Assembly (NCBI RefSeq): GCF_035582795.1
Contig: NC_134373.1
Coordinates: forward strand, 13,042,001-13,106,000
Reading direction: 5' to 3'
Source of the DNA: Mycteria americana
Taxonomy: Eukaryota > Chordata > Aves > Ciconiiformes > Ciconiidae
Length of the DNA stretch: 64,000 nucleotides
Position numbers and translations under genes: made by a program. The notes beneath the pieces are model-generated. The model had not been told where the DNA came from. It was given only the letters and a program-made list of their open reading frames with translations, and did not search any database. Shown here one piece after another: positions 12,326 to 25,751 of the stretch (positions within the stretch are counted from its first letter, which is position 1; every line of letters starts with the position of its first letter).

Positions 12326-13569
12326 AGGCTGGTCATTTTCCTAGATTTGTTAGTTTGGTTGTTCTGTAAGGATCATACATTCTTCCCAGCAAAGCTGTCT
12401 CCTTCCTACTCGTTATGTGTCTAGCAACTGGCACAGTATGTCCTCATAGGTGCTATTGTGATACAGAGCTCAGTCCTATTAATAGTTTTAAAGAATTCCC
12501 AGTCACGTGAGCAGGAACTGAGCCTCAGTAAAACCAGGGAAAAGGCTTGATTGGGTGAGGTGGAGGGTGCGCTGGCCTCATGCTAGTGTTATCCAGAGAA
12601 ACATTAAGTGTCTGCAGCATGAAGCAGGGCTGGGCATTGTGTAAGTCTCCAGGGTTTTTTTCATGTGAGAAAGTTTCAGATTCAGGATGAGTTTTAAATT
12701 CTGTATTTAGTTCAGGCACCTGGAATGTTTTATTTACGTTGCATGTAGTAGCTGTACAATGAGGGTTTAAGGGAGTTCAGTTTAGGGTGGGAGGGGGAGA
12801 GGAAGAAATACATCTATCAAAAAATTCCTTTCCATTTCTACGAAGATGCTGGCCACATAACCAGTGGCTGGCATCTCCTATATAGGGAATACTTGCATAT
12901 ATGCTTATATATGAGCAACCCCCCCTACTAAGATGCTCTCTGCTAAGAAATGCGTAGCAATATGCTTAAGCAAAGAACTGATAAATCTGTCACAAAATAG
13001 TGGCTTTCCATTTTCTCCTTGCAATTTTTTTTAGCATGTACACATGTTCTTTATACGCAGGAATATGTAAGCTCACATGCTATTTTAAGCATGTGGACAA
13101 TACACACCAGCTTATAAATTCAAACCTAAGTGCTTAGGTAGTATCATGCTTGAAGGTTAATTTGCAGCAGAAGCTGCTGGTAGCTGAACACTGAAAGGAA
13201 CATTAGTTTCCACTTTCTCCTTCAGTGGGTAGTAAAAGGAACATGATCCCTCAAGCCTGACATTACATAAAAATGTTATTAGGGTGTAGATCCAAATTTT
13301 GTGCCTTTTGGGTTTTATTCTTTTAGGTTTAAGCATATAAAGCCAGACCTTGGAAAGGTCCGATTGCTGCTGATTTACATTAGCTAAGGATCTGGTTCAG
13401 GGGACACATCAGCATCCTAACTTCTACAAATTCCAGTATGAAGCAGTTATCACCAATTCCTTTATTCCTGTGGTGACTAACTTCGATTTTCACAGTGCAC
13501 TGTAACTGAAATGTAGTTTACAGTTAACCCAAAGTCACTTCTGAAAAACTGTTTTCACAAGGGAGTTTA
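12326..13569. other. Non-coding stretch
   Basis: AT-rich, with only short open frames and many stops. Nothing recognised beyond a few homopolymer runs. Confidence 0.5.
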
Positions 13570-13711
13570 CTTAAGTTTGAACAGGCACTTAGAAATGGCA
13601 GGTAAATCCCTCATTACATTTGAAAATCCCATTTGGTGCTTATTCCCTGTTGACTTCCACAGGAATTGAGCTTGTTTGTTTTTGAAAAATCCCATGGGTA
13701 CTTATATGCAT
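13570..13711. repeat. Old amniote interspersed repeat remnant
   Basis: Phrases gcacttagaaatgg, tgaaaatcccatttgg, ctgttgacttccacagg and gaaaaatcccatgggta occur in an order resembling old repeats in turtle, crocodile and bird genomes that carry 'ggcacctaa', 'ttgacttcaatggg' and 'tgaaaatccca' motifs. I cannot name the family with certainty. The sequence is highly diverged. Confidence 0.4.
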
Positions 13712-14276
13712 CTTCATCTACTAAAAATTCTGGCTGTTGACAGTTTTGAAAGTATCATCTGATGGCTAGCAAACTGGAGAGTTGATTTGTGTTCCTGTCC
13801 TGGTTTTCGGTGATTGCTAGCATGGTCCTGTCTACAGGGTGTAACTTACTATTTTGTTCAGCATGAAGATTACCTTCTGGCAAATCCCAATTGATTGGTT
13901 TGTTATTTATTTTGTATTTATGATATTTTCCTCTGTGTTTTAAGGTGTGTCAGCTGCACGGGACAGAAAGGATTTCTGTGTGTGGAAGTTAAAAGGCATA
14001 CAACAGAAAACAGTGTTTACATATGCAGTTCCTATTGCATTGAGCAAATTTTCACAAAACCAGAGTCTGACCTTTAGAGTTGACAGCACTGTATTTAATG
14101 TGCTTGTAATTTATTTGAAGGCTTCACTGATTTTTATTTTAGCTTCTAATATCTGACACATTCCCCTTACAAAGGGATTCTGCCAAAAGCAATCCAAATC
14201 ACAATTGAAAAGGAAAAGATGCAGAGAGTCAAACACCTCACCCCCTATTCACTGTTCATAGAAAATCTGTATGAAT

Positions 14277-14295
14277 GGAGATATCTGATATCTCC
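14277..14295. repeat. Short inverted repeat (8-bp arms)
   Basis: Arms ggagatat and atatctcc flank the 3-base loop ctg. It is a perfect but short palindrome with no known function. Confidence 0.6.
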
Positions 14296-14837
14296 CTAGG
14301 CTGAGAGGTTAGTGATTTTTAGAAAGAGTATCAGCCAGCTGGCACATGTGAAAAGTGTCTCTTTTCTAAAGGTCAAGTAATTAACTAGAAATGCAGGGTG
14401 AATTTTACCTTATGAAGTGTTGGTAGTGAAGAAACTGACAGATCATGAAAGTCATCCAGCAAAACTAAGTTGGATTTGAGTAATTTATGGAAGTTACAGA
14501 GTAATTTGTTCATTGAGTGCTGGCAAGAAGCAGTAGGCATGGCTGTTTGTCTTGCTGCAATGGTACTCCGCAAGAATAGGCAGCCAAGACAGGACAGACA
14601 ACTGCAGCTGACACTAGCTGCTCAGTGAAAAAGCTCAGATGGTTTTTAGCTCTCTGGATAAAGTTTGCTTGCTGCAGTTCCAGACTCAGAACTGCTTTGA
14701 GACAGCGAAGCTTCAGTAGGAAACAGAAAGTTACAAACACTGCAAATAGAGAGGAAGACATCATCTGATCTCCTGCTAGCTAACAGGGAAGTTCCAGAGG
14801 CCTTGGAGCAAAACAGAAGAGTTTTTGTGTCTGTGCT

Positions 14838-14875
14838 GGGTCTTACCAAATGTCCATCCAGCCTATTATTCTTCT
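14838..14875 (+). repeat. Possible CR1/L3-like LINE fragment
   Basis: The phrase gctgggtcttaccaaatgtc followed by catccagcctattattcttc resembles the 'gctgggtcagaccaaaggtc catctagcccagtat' phrase common in old sauropsid LINE copies. Only about 40 bp are recognisable. It lies within a chance 151-codon minus-strand open frame (14646-15101). Confidence 0.4.
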
Positions 14876-16260
14876 TGGCCTTCTGGCTGATTGTCATGTC
14901 TGTTCTTGTCTGTTTAGTATCTGACAGGTCTTTCCTGTGAAGACTTGCTATTAAATAGCTCTGTGGAGTTGGGCTATGGCCTGTGGGCTTGCTCTGTCTT
15001 CCCTCTGCATCAAAACCCCTCAGTGACCCATCGCAGTAGAGTACAATAGGAGAACAAGGTGAAAAAGGCAGGGAAAACACTGCTTCCCCAGATTCTCCCA
15101 TCCTCCAGCAGTTTGCAGCTCAGGGATTTCCTAAGCCGAAGTTGTTATCCTTGTGGTTAGCTCTTGATGGAATCTAGTAGTCATCTTAACAGACTCTTCA
15201 TCTCTTTGAGAAGCTAGGGACACATGTGGTAATTAAGAACAATATCTTTTGCTGGCTTTCTCTCTGGAGCTCAGTGGATTGTTGAGCTGCCACGCTCAGG
15301 TACGGCTGGGTTGCAGAGGCTGACGGGAGCAAGGTGGAAGGTGAATTGTCCTAAGTGTCTGCTAGAGACTGCCAAGGACCAGAACCATCTGTGGGAGCTG
15401 CCTCTAAAACAAAGGCTGAACTGCCAGGTGGTGCTGTGAAGACTGCGGTCACAAGGATTGTCTGCAGTAGAGCTTCTAGTTTATAAACCTACACGTGGCA
15501 CTGGGCAAGAAGTGAGCCAGTGCTACGTGAGACAGCTGTGAGTAAAGCAGGAGCATCTGGGACTTATGCTGTGGGCAAGCCAGAAGGCAGAAACCGGAGG
15601 CTGGAGTGCCGCCTGCTACCTGGACAGAAAACTTAAAAAATGTGGCAGAGCCAATGGGCCCCCACATCATGCAGTACTGCTGACTGAAATGAGAGAGTTA
15701 TTTGGCTTCAGAGATGAGTAAAACTGTACGAATACAGAAAAATAGTGCTGCAAATGGAATTTCTGACAAATTCAAAATTAGCAACTGTGAGTGACAAATG
15801 TTAGCAGATATCAGGTTTCTGTTTATTTAATTGTTTTATGAAATGTTTATAGGTTTCATTTGCATCTTTTTTTGCATGTTAGTCTTTCATATTTTCTCGT
15901 GTGAGGTGCAGAGAATTTGTATACCAGCTCTTTAAAATGGCAATATTGAGGCATCTGGGTAAGATTGTATATGACAAGGAAAATTCTGTGTATGTTTATG
16001 CTGCTGTAGATCTCGTTTGTTTACAGAGTGAAATATTATTAAACAACTCAGGTGATAGGTGGAATAACCAGTCTACCCTCCCTAGGCTAGTGTTGACCGT
16101 TATCACCCACCTAGCTTATTTGCAGAGCCTGCTGGTAAAATTAACATCCCTCCAAAAACTAAGTAGCTGTCAGACAAGAAGTCTGGGCCCTAGCAAGGCA
16201 ATGGCAAAACCATTCTCCTCCCCTGGAAGAGAAGAGCAAGGACTTGCAACTCAAGCATGC
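14876..16260. other. Non-coding stretch, moderately raised GC near 15.3-15.7 kb
   Basis: No gene is recognised. The portion near 15280-15680 has higher GC than its surroundings but no clear CpG island or splice-bounded open frame. A 121-codon plus-strand open frame at 15901-16266 has no recognisable domains and is not called. Confidence 0.45.
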
Positions 16261-16283
16261 CACTGAGCCGCAGCGGCTCAGTG
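16261..16283. repeat. Perfect 11-bp inverted repeat, 1-base spacer
   Basis: The arms cactgagccgc and gcggctcagtg are exact reverse complements around a single A. The element is GC-rich in AT-rich surroundings and could extrude as a cruciform or bind a dimeric protein. Structure is seen directly; function is unknown. Confidence 0.8.
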
Positions 16284-17077
16284 CTCTGGAGCCGTCCCGT
16301 GAGCTGGTGTCTGCAATGCAATTGCCAGAACTGTGGGTGTGTCTGCTCATTCTCCACATTTGCAAGGAAAGCATGAAGGGAAAAGGAAGAGCTGTGTAAT
16401 TGTGCTTCCAGGATAGTTCTTTTCACTCATGGCTGTTGACACTGTTCTTGATCCAATGAACACTGCAGAAATCCATGTTAGCAGCTGTTTTCCCTATCAA
16501 AGCATTTTCCTTGGATGAGAGTGTCAGCTGGCTGAAACCTGTCTCCAACCATTTGACTTTCCGTGGTGGTGGTGAGGGGGTTACTTTTATCACCAATAAA
16601 ATATGAGAACCTTTGGATGTGGTATTACCTGGCTTGCTTACACATCCTGGTAAAATTTCCAACAGCTTTTTTTGTGACTGTCAGCTTAATTTAAATCTCC
16701 TAATTTTTCTGTGTAGGGAAATGAGCAATACAAGCTGAAGGGTGGATTTTCAATGTGGTGCTTCACCAAAAGGGTATATACTTTGTGTGCTGAGTGGGAG
16801 GGAGAGGGAAAGGAACAGGACAGGATGGGACACAAGCTTACTTCTCTGTAGTTTCAACGGAAATTTGAAAATTTGTTCTCAATTTATGTGCAACTTCCTT
16901 GTGTAGGCAGCTAGACCCTTGGCAAGGACTTAGTGTCCTTCCTCACTTGAGGAGCCTTGAGAATTTTACTTGTTGACTCTGGTTTCGTTCCATTTTAGAA
17001 ATATATGGAAGAGGGCAAAAAAAAAGTTCCACAGCCTATTTCAAGAAAATAGAAAGGTGAGCTGGAGAGGACAGTAT
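16284..17077. other. Non-coding stretch
   Basis: Nothing recognised. Open frames are short and mutually overlapping on both strands. Confidence 0.5.
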
Positions 17078-17165
17078 TCTGGGAGGCCAGAGACTTAGGT
17101 CCTATCCCCATATCTGTCATTTGATGCCTAACTGAAGCAAATCACTCTAGGTCTCTCATGTTTTC
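17078..17165 (+). repeat. MIR-like SINE fragment
   Basis: The series ggccagagacttaggtccta, then tgtcatttgatgcc, then gaagcaaatcactctaggtc, then tctcatg follows the MIR order (ggagacctgggttcta, tgccactgact, gggcaagtcacttaacctc). It is diverged. The assignment is from recall of the family consensus. Confidence 0.5.
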
Positions 17166-20100
17166 TTCTCATGCTTTTTTCTCCTTTCCTATCAAGCCTT
17201 TGAAAGTACAGTACCTAACACAATAGAAACTAGAGGCCTGGGTGGGGCTGCCATTGTTGGTAGTCGTGATGGCAGTGTCTCTGCAGTGTTTCGGCCGTGT
17301 AACATCTGCCGTTCCTTACCCATTTCTATTTGGCAGTGGCAGTTTGGTTTTCTTATACGTATTGTCTGATCAAAAAAGTAAATTTCAGTGATCTGGAAAG
17401 TTCAGCACCCTGGATTCAGATAACTCTGTTTAGCCTTCCCATGCTAGTTAAGCTGTCCTCAGGCTTAGCCTGTCATTCATGTGCTTTTTGACATCTTAGT
17501 TCTCTGCTGGATAAAAGGTGTTACTGAATGTATGCCCAGATAACCTCTCTATTACAAGTACTACCATGTGTTTGACATTGTTGTGGAGTATACGGAGAAC
17601 AAGTGGTATGCTAGAGGATATGTAATTTTCCTGAAGCCTCTTTATGAAAAATAATAAAGTACTTCATAATGCTCCTTCCTTTTGGTGGGCATTGAGACAA
17701 AATGGTGGAATTAACATTTGATAAATACCTTCTTTTGTCTTGATGGGTGAAATTGTAACTCCAGGCAAGACAGCAGAAGATCTGTCAAAGACTTAATCGA
17801 GAAAAGAGTTTGCCTTCTGATTTAAATCTTGTTGCAAAACAGAAATTTGGATTTGAGGCTGCAAGCCACTGTCTGCAGCTGTTGCTTATTCTGCTTCTTT
17901 GGTGCTCTGATATTATGCAGACACTGGAAGATAGTTACATGGTTTTCAATATACAGGTACTCAAAAGCCTGTCTTCATTTCGGTGCTGGCATTCTCTCAG
18001 CCGTAGGCAGGGGTGCCATTGCCTAGCACTGTCTGCACCTGCCTGCAGAACGGCATCTTCCGTCTGTGCTGTCAGACTGCTCTGCTTAGTTGGCTCTGAC
18101 TGTTTCAGGGGCATCCAGTGAGTTACATCGGAGATGGATTTTGTCCAGGGATTCAGCCGTAATTTGAATTTACCACCTCCAATCCCAGAAGCTAGGTTCT
18201 GACATTATTTTAGGAGCGTATATGTATGTGTGGTAATTCTCATGTGTTTGCCTCGGCAGGGTCTGATAGACTGCTGTGCTCTTTTCTTTATTTTCTATCT
18301 TTGACATAACGAATTGTAGCCACAATTGCATGAAGTCGTCTAGTAACTAATTTTTTCCAGTGGTGACTTTTTTTTTCCAAAAGGTCACAGACTACACTGC
18401 TGCTCACTGTTTACTTAGAGAGAAATAATATAGTCACATATGTTCACGTATATAAACCATAACTGGTCTGATACTGTACTGTGTACAATGCTTTTTTTGA
18501 AATAACTGAAAACAGACCGGCACACGTAGCTTCAAAAGTTGAGTGTACAAGGAAAAAGGAGGAAAAAAATCTGAGATTTCTTTTTTTAAGTCTTTTACCA
18601 AGTATTGTGGGTACTGTAAAGTAAATAAACGGGTAACTTGTTTGAAGTTTCTGCCTAGTCAGGACACGGCTAACTGATAAAACTGAAACCCTGTTGTGAA
18701 CATTTGGAAAGACAGTTACACTGACATGAGATTCCCTGGTACAGTGTAACTGAAGCATATCTAGCACCGGTGTTTCTGAACAGGGCAGGAATGGCTTTGT
18801 AAAATCCTGCTTAGTTCGTGATTTTTGAAGAAAATAGGTCAGAGACTCTTGATGGTGGTCTTGTTAAGAAGTCTTTAGTGCCTTAAGATAACTTCAATGC
18901 TTAGCTGAATGGGCTTTGTATCTTCCTGCCAGAGGAGGCATGGCTTTCAAATTAGAGTGAATCACACCAGTAGATGATTTCTGAGGTCTAGTTATGACAA
19001 CTCTGTTCCAAAGGCTGAGGAGCACATGACATTTCCGGCTATCCAGCTCTCACTCCAGGACTCTCAAGTAATTTGACTAGTGTGGTTCCAGGGACCTGGC
19101 AGAAGTTTGTTTCCTGTAAAAATTTGCTAGAGTGATTGCTGCAGCTTTTAGTTTAAATTGCAGGACATGAGAAGGACTGTGCAGAAAAACATCAGGTTAT
19201 GGATAAGACGTTGAGCAGAGATGTGGAGGAAATTAAGCCATGAAACATTGTAAAGGAGTAAGATGGACTAAACATGGGAAGTAACATGGGAAGAAAATAG
19301 CCCGTCATGATCTTTGCCTACATTCAAGAAAAATTTGGTGTTGATTTATCAGAGCCTGACCTGCATCCCAACCATGGTTTACTCCATGCATTATGTAACG
19401 CTCAGGGGACTTAAACCATGCAACCCCAGGATCCACGTGGTGCCTGTGGAAGCTTCTGAAATGTCTGGTTCCTTTCTCCTGGTAATGCACAAGTGGTCTG
19501 CCCATGCAGACCTTGCTGCTTACATCATAGTATTGTCATGTAAACTCTTCTTGTTTTGCTGTCAAAAGGTACGTGATTTCATCTTTAAGAATAAGGAATG
19601 GGGGTTACAGGAGCAAATAGGAGACCTAGTACAGGTCAGTAATTAATTTTCTATTTCTGTTTTTCCAAGGCTTATAAAAGATGTATGTGTGTTGAACTAT
19701 GCTAAGTACATGGATGTTGTTGCAAGTGTATATACAGCATATCAATGACCATAGAAGTATGCAAAAAATTATCCATACACGGTTGAGAATGCACTTCACT
19801 AGAACCATGTACCCTGGCAGTAATGTACATTTCCTGCTAAATGTTTATCTTACGGTATCCTATCTAAGCATTAGATGGCTTAGTGTGTGCTTTGAAGCTA
19901 TGGGGCTGCATTTGCGATTGTTTCCCTGACCAAATATTACATGGTAGACAGGCAAACTAGCTCATTAATGAAATGCTCTAAAGAGAAATTAACACACTGA
20001 TGTCCTCAGAGTACTCATCTTCCTCTGGATCAAAGGTTGTGCTGTTGATAGTGAAATGAAGCATAAGGACAGAGGATGATCAGTTAAAATCCAGTTGGAG

Positions 20101-21187
20101 TAGCTGATAAAGCCTAAGAATGCTGGCTTTGATTGACAATGTCATTTAATGATAAGCACAGAGGAGTCCATTGTTGGACTGGAAACTGTGCAGAGAAGAT
20201 TGCTAGGTGATGTGCACTGTCTTTCCTCTGTGGGGTAGCTGTGAACAGACTGAACTAAGACTATCTTTGCTTCTTCTGAAGACCTGAGAACAGGATGTGT
20301 AACTATCGTAGGATTCTTAAAAATAGCAGAGAAGAATGTGTCCTTCAGATAACCCTCAGAACTTGCTGAAGGACAAAGGGTCCTTTTACATACCAAGGCC
20401 CAAAGTATTGAATTCCAAGGAGAACAGCCTGTACTATAGCTGCTGCCGCAGGTCTGTGCTGTAGGACTCTGTAAGATACTTGGTTATTTTGTCCTTCTCC
20501 TCCTGATTTATGCACTGTGCTTTCCTCAGAAGTACTTGAAGGTGTGTTTATTTTAAGTTGTCCATCATACAGAATTCCTTCTGCCTAAGTAAAATAGGTT
20601 GAGGCTCCTTCAGAGCTCTTGGCTATCTCTCTGGCCGTAAGGGAATTCATTGAAAATTAGGCCCATCAAGCCTGAACCATTCTTTCTCTGACCCCAAGAC
20701 TTTTCTTCTCCTCTGGATGCTGTGCTTGGGAGAAGTGTTCCTTTGCTGTTTAAGGGATTTCAAGGAGGATTTCAAACTAAATACTTACTAAAAAAAACCC
20801 CATACATGTAAAATGCTTTCCTTACTCTGCTGTGAATATTATGACAGTGAATGTAGTAAGAAAAATATGTGTCCATTTAGGGAAGTAAAAAAGGAAGGCA
20901 TTTAGCAGGAATCTATTTGAGCTTGTAAGAATATAGAAGGAATTTCTGCTTTGAAACAGGAGTAATTGTGCAGACAGAGGGAGGCTGACTTATTATACCC
21001 AACTACTTATCATGTGATTGCATTACCGTATAAAATCTCCTTCACAGCTGTATGCAATATGATGCTGCAAAATAAGTCCTTTAGTATCTGTATACAGTGT
21101 ACTTAATGGCATTAAAAAATGTAAAAGATTTTGTGTGAAATAGAGTGTAACTGTAAGTCAGTAGAAAACTAAACAAAGCTTATGGTG
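17166..21187. other. Non-coding stretch
   Basis: No coding exon, RNA gene or intact element was recognised. Open frames do not exceed about 110 codons and have no recognisable motifs. An imperfect palindromic phrase aattgtagccacaatt lies near 18310. Confidence 0.5.
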
Positions 21188-21236
21188 TCATCCAAAGTCC
21201 ACTGAATTCAATAGCATGGTATGTATCAGGCCCAAA
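21188..21236. repeat. Old amniote repeat remnant
   Basis: The phrases catccaaagtccactgaatt and caatagcatg, then atcaggcccaaagt, closely follow an old sauropsid repeat of the form 'atccaaagcccattgaagtcaatgg ... atcaggccc'. Only about 50 bp remain. The family name is not assigned. Confidence 0.5.
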
Positions 21237-21390
21237 GTAACTAACTTTAAGTTTATAGGTGATCAACATGTTAATTTTCTTACTGACTTGCTAATGGAGT
21301 AGTAGATTTTTCTAATAAAGCTGAAAACTGACTTCATTGTTTTACTCTTGAGGGGGAAGGAAGAACCTCAGGTTACACGTTGATTTCTGT

Positions 21391-21402
21391 ATGCATATGC
21401 AT
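21391..21402. promoter_or_regulatory. Exact MORE palindrome (POU homodimer site)
   Basis: ATGCATATGCAT is identical to the published MORE element bound by dimers of Oct/POU proteins. It sits within the 14-bp perfect palindrome tatgcatatgcata (21390-21403). The sequence match is direct. Occupancy and target gene are unknown. Confidence 0.5.
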
Positions 21403-21403
21403 A

Positions 21404-24400
21404 ATGCTACACAGTCATTTGAAATTACTAAACATTTTCCATAGGAAAAGTGCCATTCACATGCTCAGAAAGTAAGGCAATTTTAAAGATAATTTATCTG
21501 CTGTCAGAGTTAAAGAAGAAATCCACAAATGTTGCTGGTGAAAAAGAATAAATAGTGGATGAAGAACACTTTGGAAGTGTAACATTCCTATTCCACATCA
21601 TGAGCTATAGTTGGAAAAGGCTGTTAAAACAAATCTGATTTCTGTAAATGTAAACCAGCCATCTCATGACACATTTTTCAACTGCAGTTTGTAATCTAAT
21701 CTTAGGCCTGGTTAAAAGACTGATTTAGTAGTAATGTAACCAAGGTTACACCGTATGTGTGTACATAGCCACTAGATTCATAGTAATTTGTGCTATATAA
21801 TACAATGTGGATTACTGTGAGTTTAGCAACTATGAGGAATCTAGCTTAAAATAGAAGTGCAAGCATTGTTTGATACTGTTTTGGATATGTGTATCTGTGA
21901 CCTTTGCAGCAGTTTTGCTGGAGGACAGTCAATTGTTCAGCCACTGTAAATATACCACATTCCAAAACCGTCAGTGCATCTGCATTCTTTTGCACAAGCT
22001 GACACTCTCTCTCAGAGGATATTGTATTTTCTTATCCTAATGTTCATAGCAAAGCATGTAAATCAATTTATTAAGGAGAGCAGACTCATGAAAAAACTGT
22101 TGGATCAAATCCTGTAAAATTAACTTCAGCTTAACTGGAAAAAATAGATCATTGTTTTCCAAAACGGATACTTAGCAATAGATTATGATATTCGTATTTG
22201 GGCAACTCTGTGAAGGAAGGTGCTGAGACTTGAATTCTGCTTGTATTAGTGGGATTTCTACATACTCAGCATACTAATCTGCCAGGCCATGCAGAAAAAT
22301 GAGTGCTTAACTTTCAAGAAAACAAGAGCTGGGCCCTCTTAGTCAGTGTAACTCCCTAAGTTCAATTTAGTTCACTCTCCTCACATCATAGGACAACTGC
22401 TTAATGTTTCCACTTGCTCAGACTTGAGGCTTGTAGAAAAGAGGTGACAGGAATAAAGAATCTGCATAGGATTCAGTCCATGGAAACAGAAGTGGATTGT
22501 CCAGACTGTACATGATGGCGGGAGTGGTGGTGTTTATCAGCAGTCTATTCCTGCACTTGCTTTCATTTGTAAGCTGCAGGTCGGTGGTACATTTCCTGGC
22601 ATCTCCCTTGATGAGGTAGGGATCCTGCACTACTTGTGTGTTTACGCTATAGAGCAGTCATATGCTTTCCTACGTGCTTTTCCATACTAATGAAATCCAT
22701 CGATGCAGTGTAGGATCTGGCCAGTAGCATCAGAGCTACAGTTTGGTGATGTTTTACATAGCCGTTTGGACTCTGGTGTGACACAAACTTCTACTCATTT
22801 CAAGAATAATAAGAAAATACATTTCGCTAATTGAAGAGACCCTGCTTTTTCCTTGTGTGTGTGTTCTGCCATCACCCCCTCCCTCAGTTTTAGTGCCCTG
22901 GCATTACACTGTGAATAGCTTCAATCTGTGCTGTGGGAATTGTGGAGCAGCAAGTCGTTCAGGTATTGCATATTCTTGTTCTGCCAGCATTAGTCATGGT
23001 GTAAAGCCATTTTACATTCATGTGAAATAACATGTAATTCTACAAGAAATACCAAGTGTCAAGGTTGCTACTATAAATTGCAACCTGTGAACCTGAGTCT
23101 GATATCTGAAGCAAGAGTGGGGTGGGAATTTGAGAAACAGTGAGCAATGGATAGTTTGTTCAGCAGTCAAAGAAAAGTACTCCTGATTCTGTCATCAAAG
23201 GAAGAAGCTTTGTCTGTATAAGCAGCCCTGAATCCTTTTGAATGGGATTCTGCACCCTTTGCTGTAGTGGAGTGGCAGCAATATTGGGCTTTCCAACAGT
23301 AGACCTCAGCCAGAAGTCCTATGACTTCTTCCAAAGCTGTTTCCTCCCTTGCAATTGTTTGTGGAGAAATTTCACTGGGGTTTAGTCTCTTTTGCCCAAG
23401 GAATATTGTGAACTACTAATTTTTGCTTAATCACTTAGAAGTAATCTAGAGTGACTTCATGGTATTGGGCTGAAAGTAAGTTGGTGCTCTTTTTCCACCT
23501 GCACATTATATGCCATGTTGCAGCAGAGGCAAAACCAACATCCCACAAGTACAAATTAACGTACTGCAATACAGTAAAAACCTTGCTGAAAAGGCACTAA
23601 AAACATTTGCTATGACTCTTGTTTTCTGTTCCAAAATCAAATTACCCAATAGGACTTGCAGAAAATATCCCACTGAGCTATGGTTAGCCCACCCATTGTG
23701 CCCTGGCCTGAGAGCACCAGTGGTTCAGTGAGCAGAGCAGTCAGCTATGAAATGCAAAATTTTCTGGTTTGAGTTTGATCTGTGTTGACACGCAGGATGT
23801 GCATGCCGTAAAGTAACCCACTGGTAAGCAGTTCCACCGAAATGTTTTCAAACGTTACGGTGTTCTCCCATCAGCCAGGTATGTAGTGAGTCCCTCACTA
23901 GGAGCTGGAGCACACAGGAGGAGGGAGAGAGGGACCCTTTGTGACACAAAGTTGCTGTACCAGAAAATAGAAAGATATACTGGTTATTAAATGAGGGGAG
24001 TTGTTTGGATAGGAGATTAGCATAATTACTCATATAGTGTCATCTTTTCCATCTATAATAGATTGCAATTATGAAATATTCTCACTTTGAATTATATATG
24101 TATTTTTATATATAAAATTCATTTGGTTCATAAGTACCTCTCCAAGCTTATCTGCGTATTCCATTATAATTCATAGTTTTCTAGTAAGATAGCCCCAAAC
24201 TAATCAGTGCTTTACAAGCTAATCAGCTCATACTGTCACAAGTGGCATAATGCAAGTAAAGATGCTTTAATTCAACTTCTAAACAAGGAGGAGAAAAAAA
24301 TCAGATTGAACAAAAAGAGGCTTATCGTGAACTCATGAATTGATAATCATGATTAATGGAGGATCTCCGGGAGAAGATGTGGTTAAATTTCTTGCCTGTG

Positions 24401-25751
24401 ACCCATTCATTGGGCATGGTGGAAAAATAAGCACACATACTCTTGTGGTACGTTGGCCCAGCCAGCAGCCAAGAACCTGCTACCTCCAGCATCCTCTCCT
24501 AATCAAATCTGTTATCACTTCCATGTATTAAAAAAAAAAATCTTTTCTCTTAGACAATCTCACTATTAAATATATATATGTCCTGGTTTTCTATATATCA
24601 CGTGCATTCAAGTGAAAGGACAGACTGTTTCTCTAAAAATGCATAATTATGACAGTGAGCAAGGATTCCCAGGTCATGTTCTTCACTGTGTTCTTGAAGC
24701 TCAGTAAACATATGGGCAATAATTGTCTCTGTCTAATATTTATATAGAGATCTGCAAGGAAAGATGATATAAGCACAAAATAGTTTTGCTAGAGAAGCTA
24801 ATGTAGTAGGGCTTTGTTTTAGAAAAATGCTTCTGTGGTTTGGCTGATAATTCAACAAGACTGAAAGAGAAAACCTCTATAAACTTGCTAGACAAGCCAG
24901 GTGAGAGGGGAACCGTTGAAAGTAAAGGGAAGTAGTAAAAGTTCCACCATTGTGTCAAAAATGGACAATATAGTGCCTGCTCTGTGTTAGAAATCACAAA
25001 CCAAATACACCTTGTTTTCCTGGAAAATACATCAATATCAAGCCAGAAACTCCATTTTATTTAGCACAGGTATGAATTATTTCTAACTTGCAGCTATTAG
25101 GCTACTTAGAAGGCAGTCACTAATTCAATTAGAACTTCTGTTGCGTTAAAATTGGTGTTTGAGGAATAGATGGATTAGACTTCAGTTGTATATTTGCCTT
25201 TGCCATTCTGCAGAAATAATGAATGGCTTGTAAAGGGTTTAAAGAATAAACACTGTATTTCTTCCTTCTCAGCACTAAATAAAGCGTCCCTGACGGCTCA
25301 GGACCATGTCGTGCTATAAATGTTATTTCTCCAATTGGGTCATAGTAAAGAGCTTTATTGCTTGCATTTCAAGGGCATGAGCTTAGTCGATGAGATATTT
25401 TATTAGTCTTCCCATGTTTGTGATTTCCTTCTACATGGGTGATATGTTCATTGCTTTTCTGGAGAATGAAATAATAACTGGAGAATAATTTGGTTTGTTC
25501 ATTTATGTCTTAGGGTTTTATAATAGGTATATATGTAGGTAAAGTGCTACTAAAACTGTGCAGTATTGGATGTTGAAGGATTCTTGAACTGGGTGAAGAA
25601 AATCCAGGCAGGTTCTGTTCTGCCTATAGTAGTGGTTGCAAGTCTGGGTAGTTGGAGTAAATGCAAACACTGCAGTTAGACTTTTTTTTTTTTTCTTTAT
25701 GCCAGGTAAGCTCTGTTAAAGCACAGTACTAAATAAAGTGCCTCATCTTCT
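21404..25751. other. AT-rich non-coding stretch, possible conserved elements
   Basis: Contains many TAAT-core motifs and few long open frames. The segments near 24040-24360 and 25040-25400 have the unrepetitive, homeobox-site-rich texture of vertebrate conserved non-coding elements, but conservation cannot be judged from one sequence. A T-rich run lies at 25681-25694, just left of the LTR. Confidence 0.4.

Noticed and set aside
13935..14080. Possible exon after a tgttttaag acceptor-like site
   Set aside because: The downstream donor is missing and the frame has no recognisable protein; the polypyrimidine tract is weak.
14646..15101. 151-codon minus-strand open frame
   Set aside because: Overlaps a CR1/L3-like remnant and has no recognisable protein features; treated as chance.
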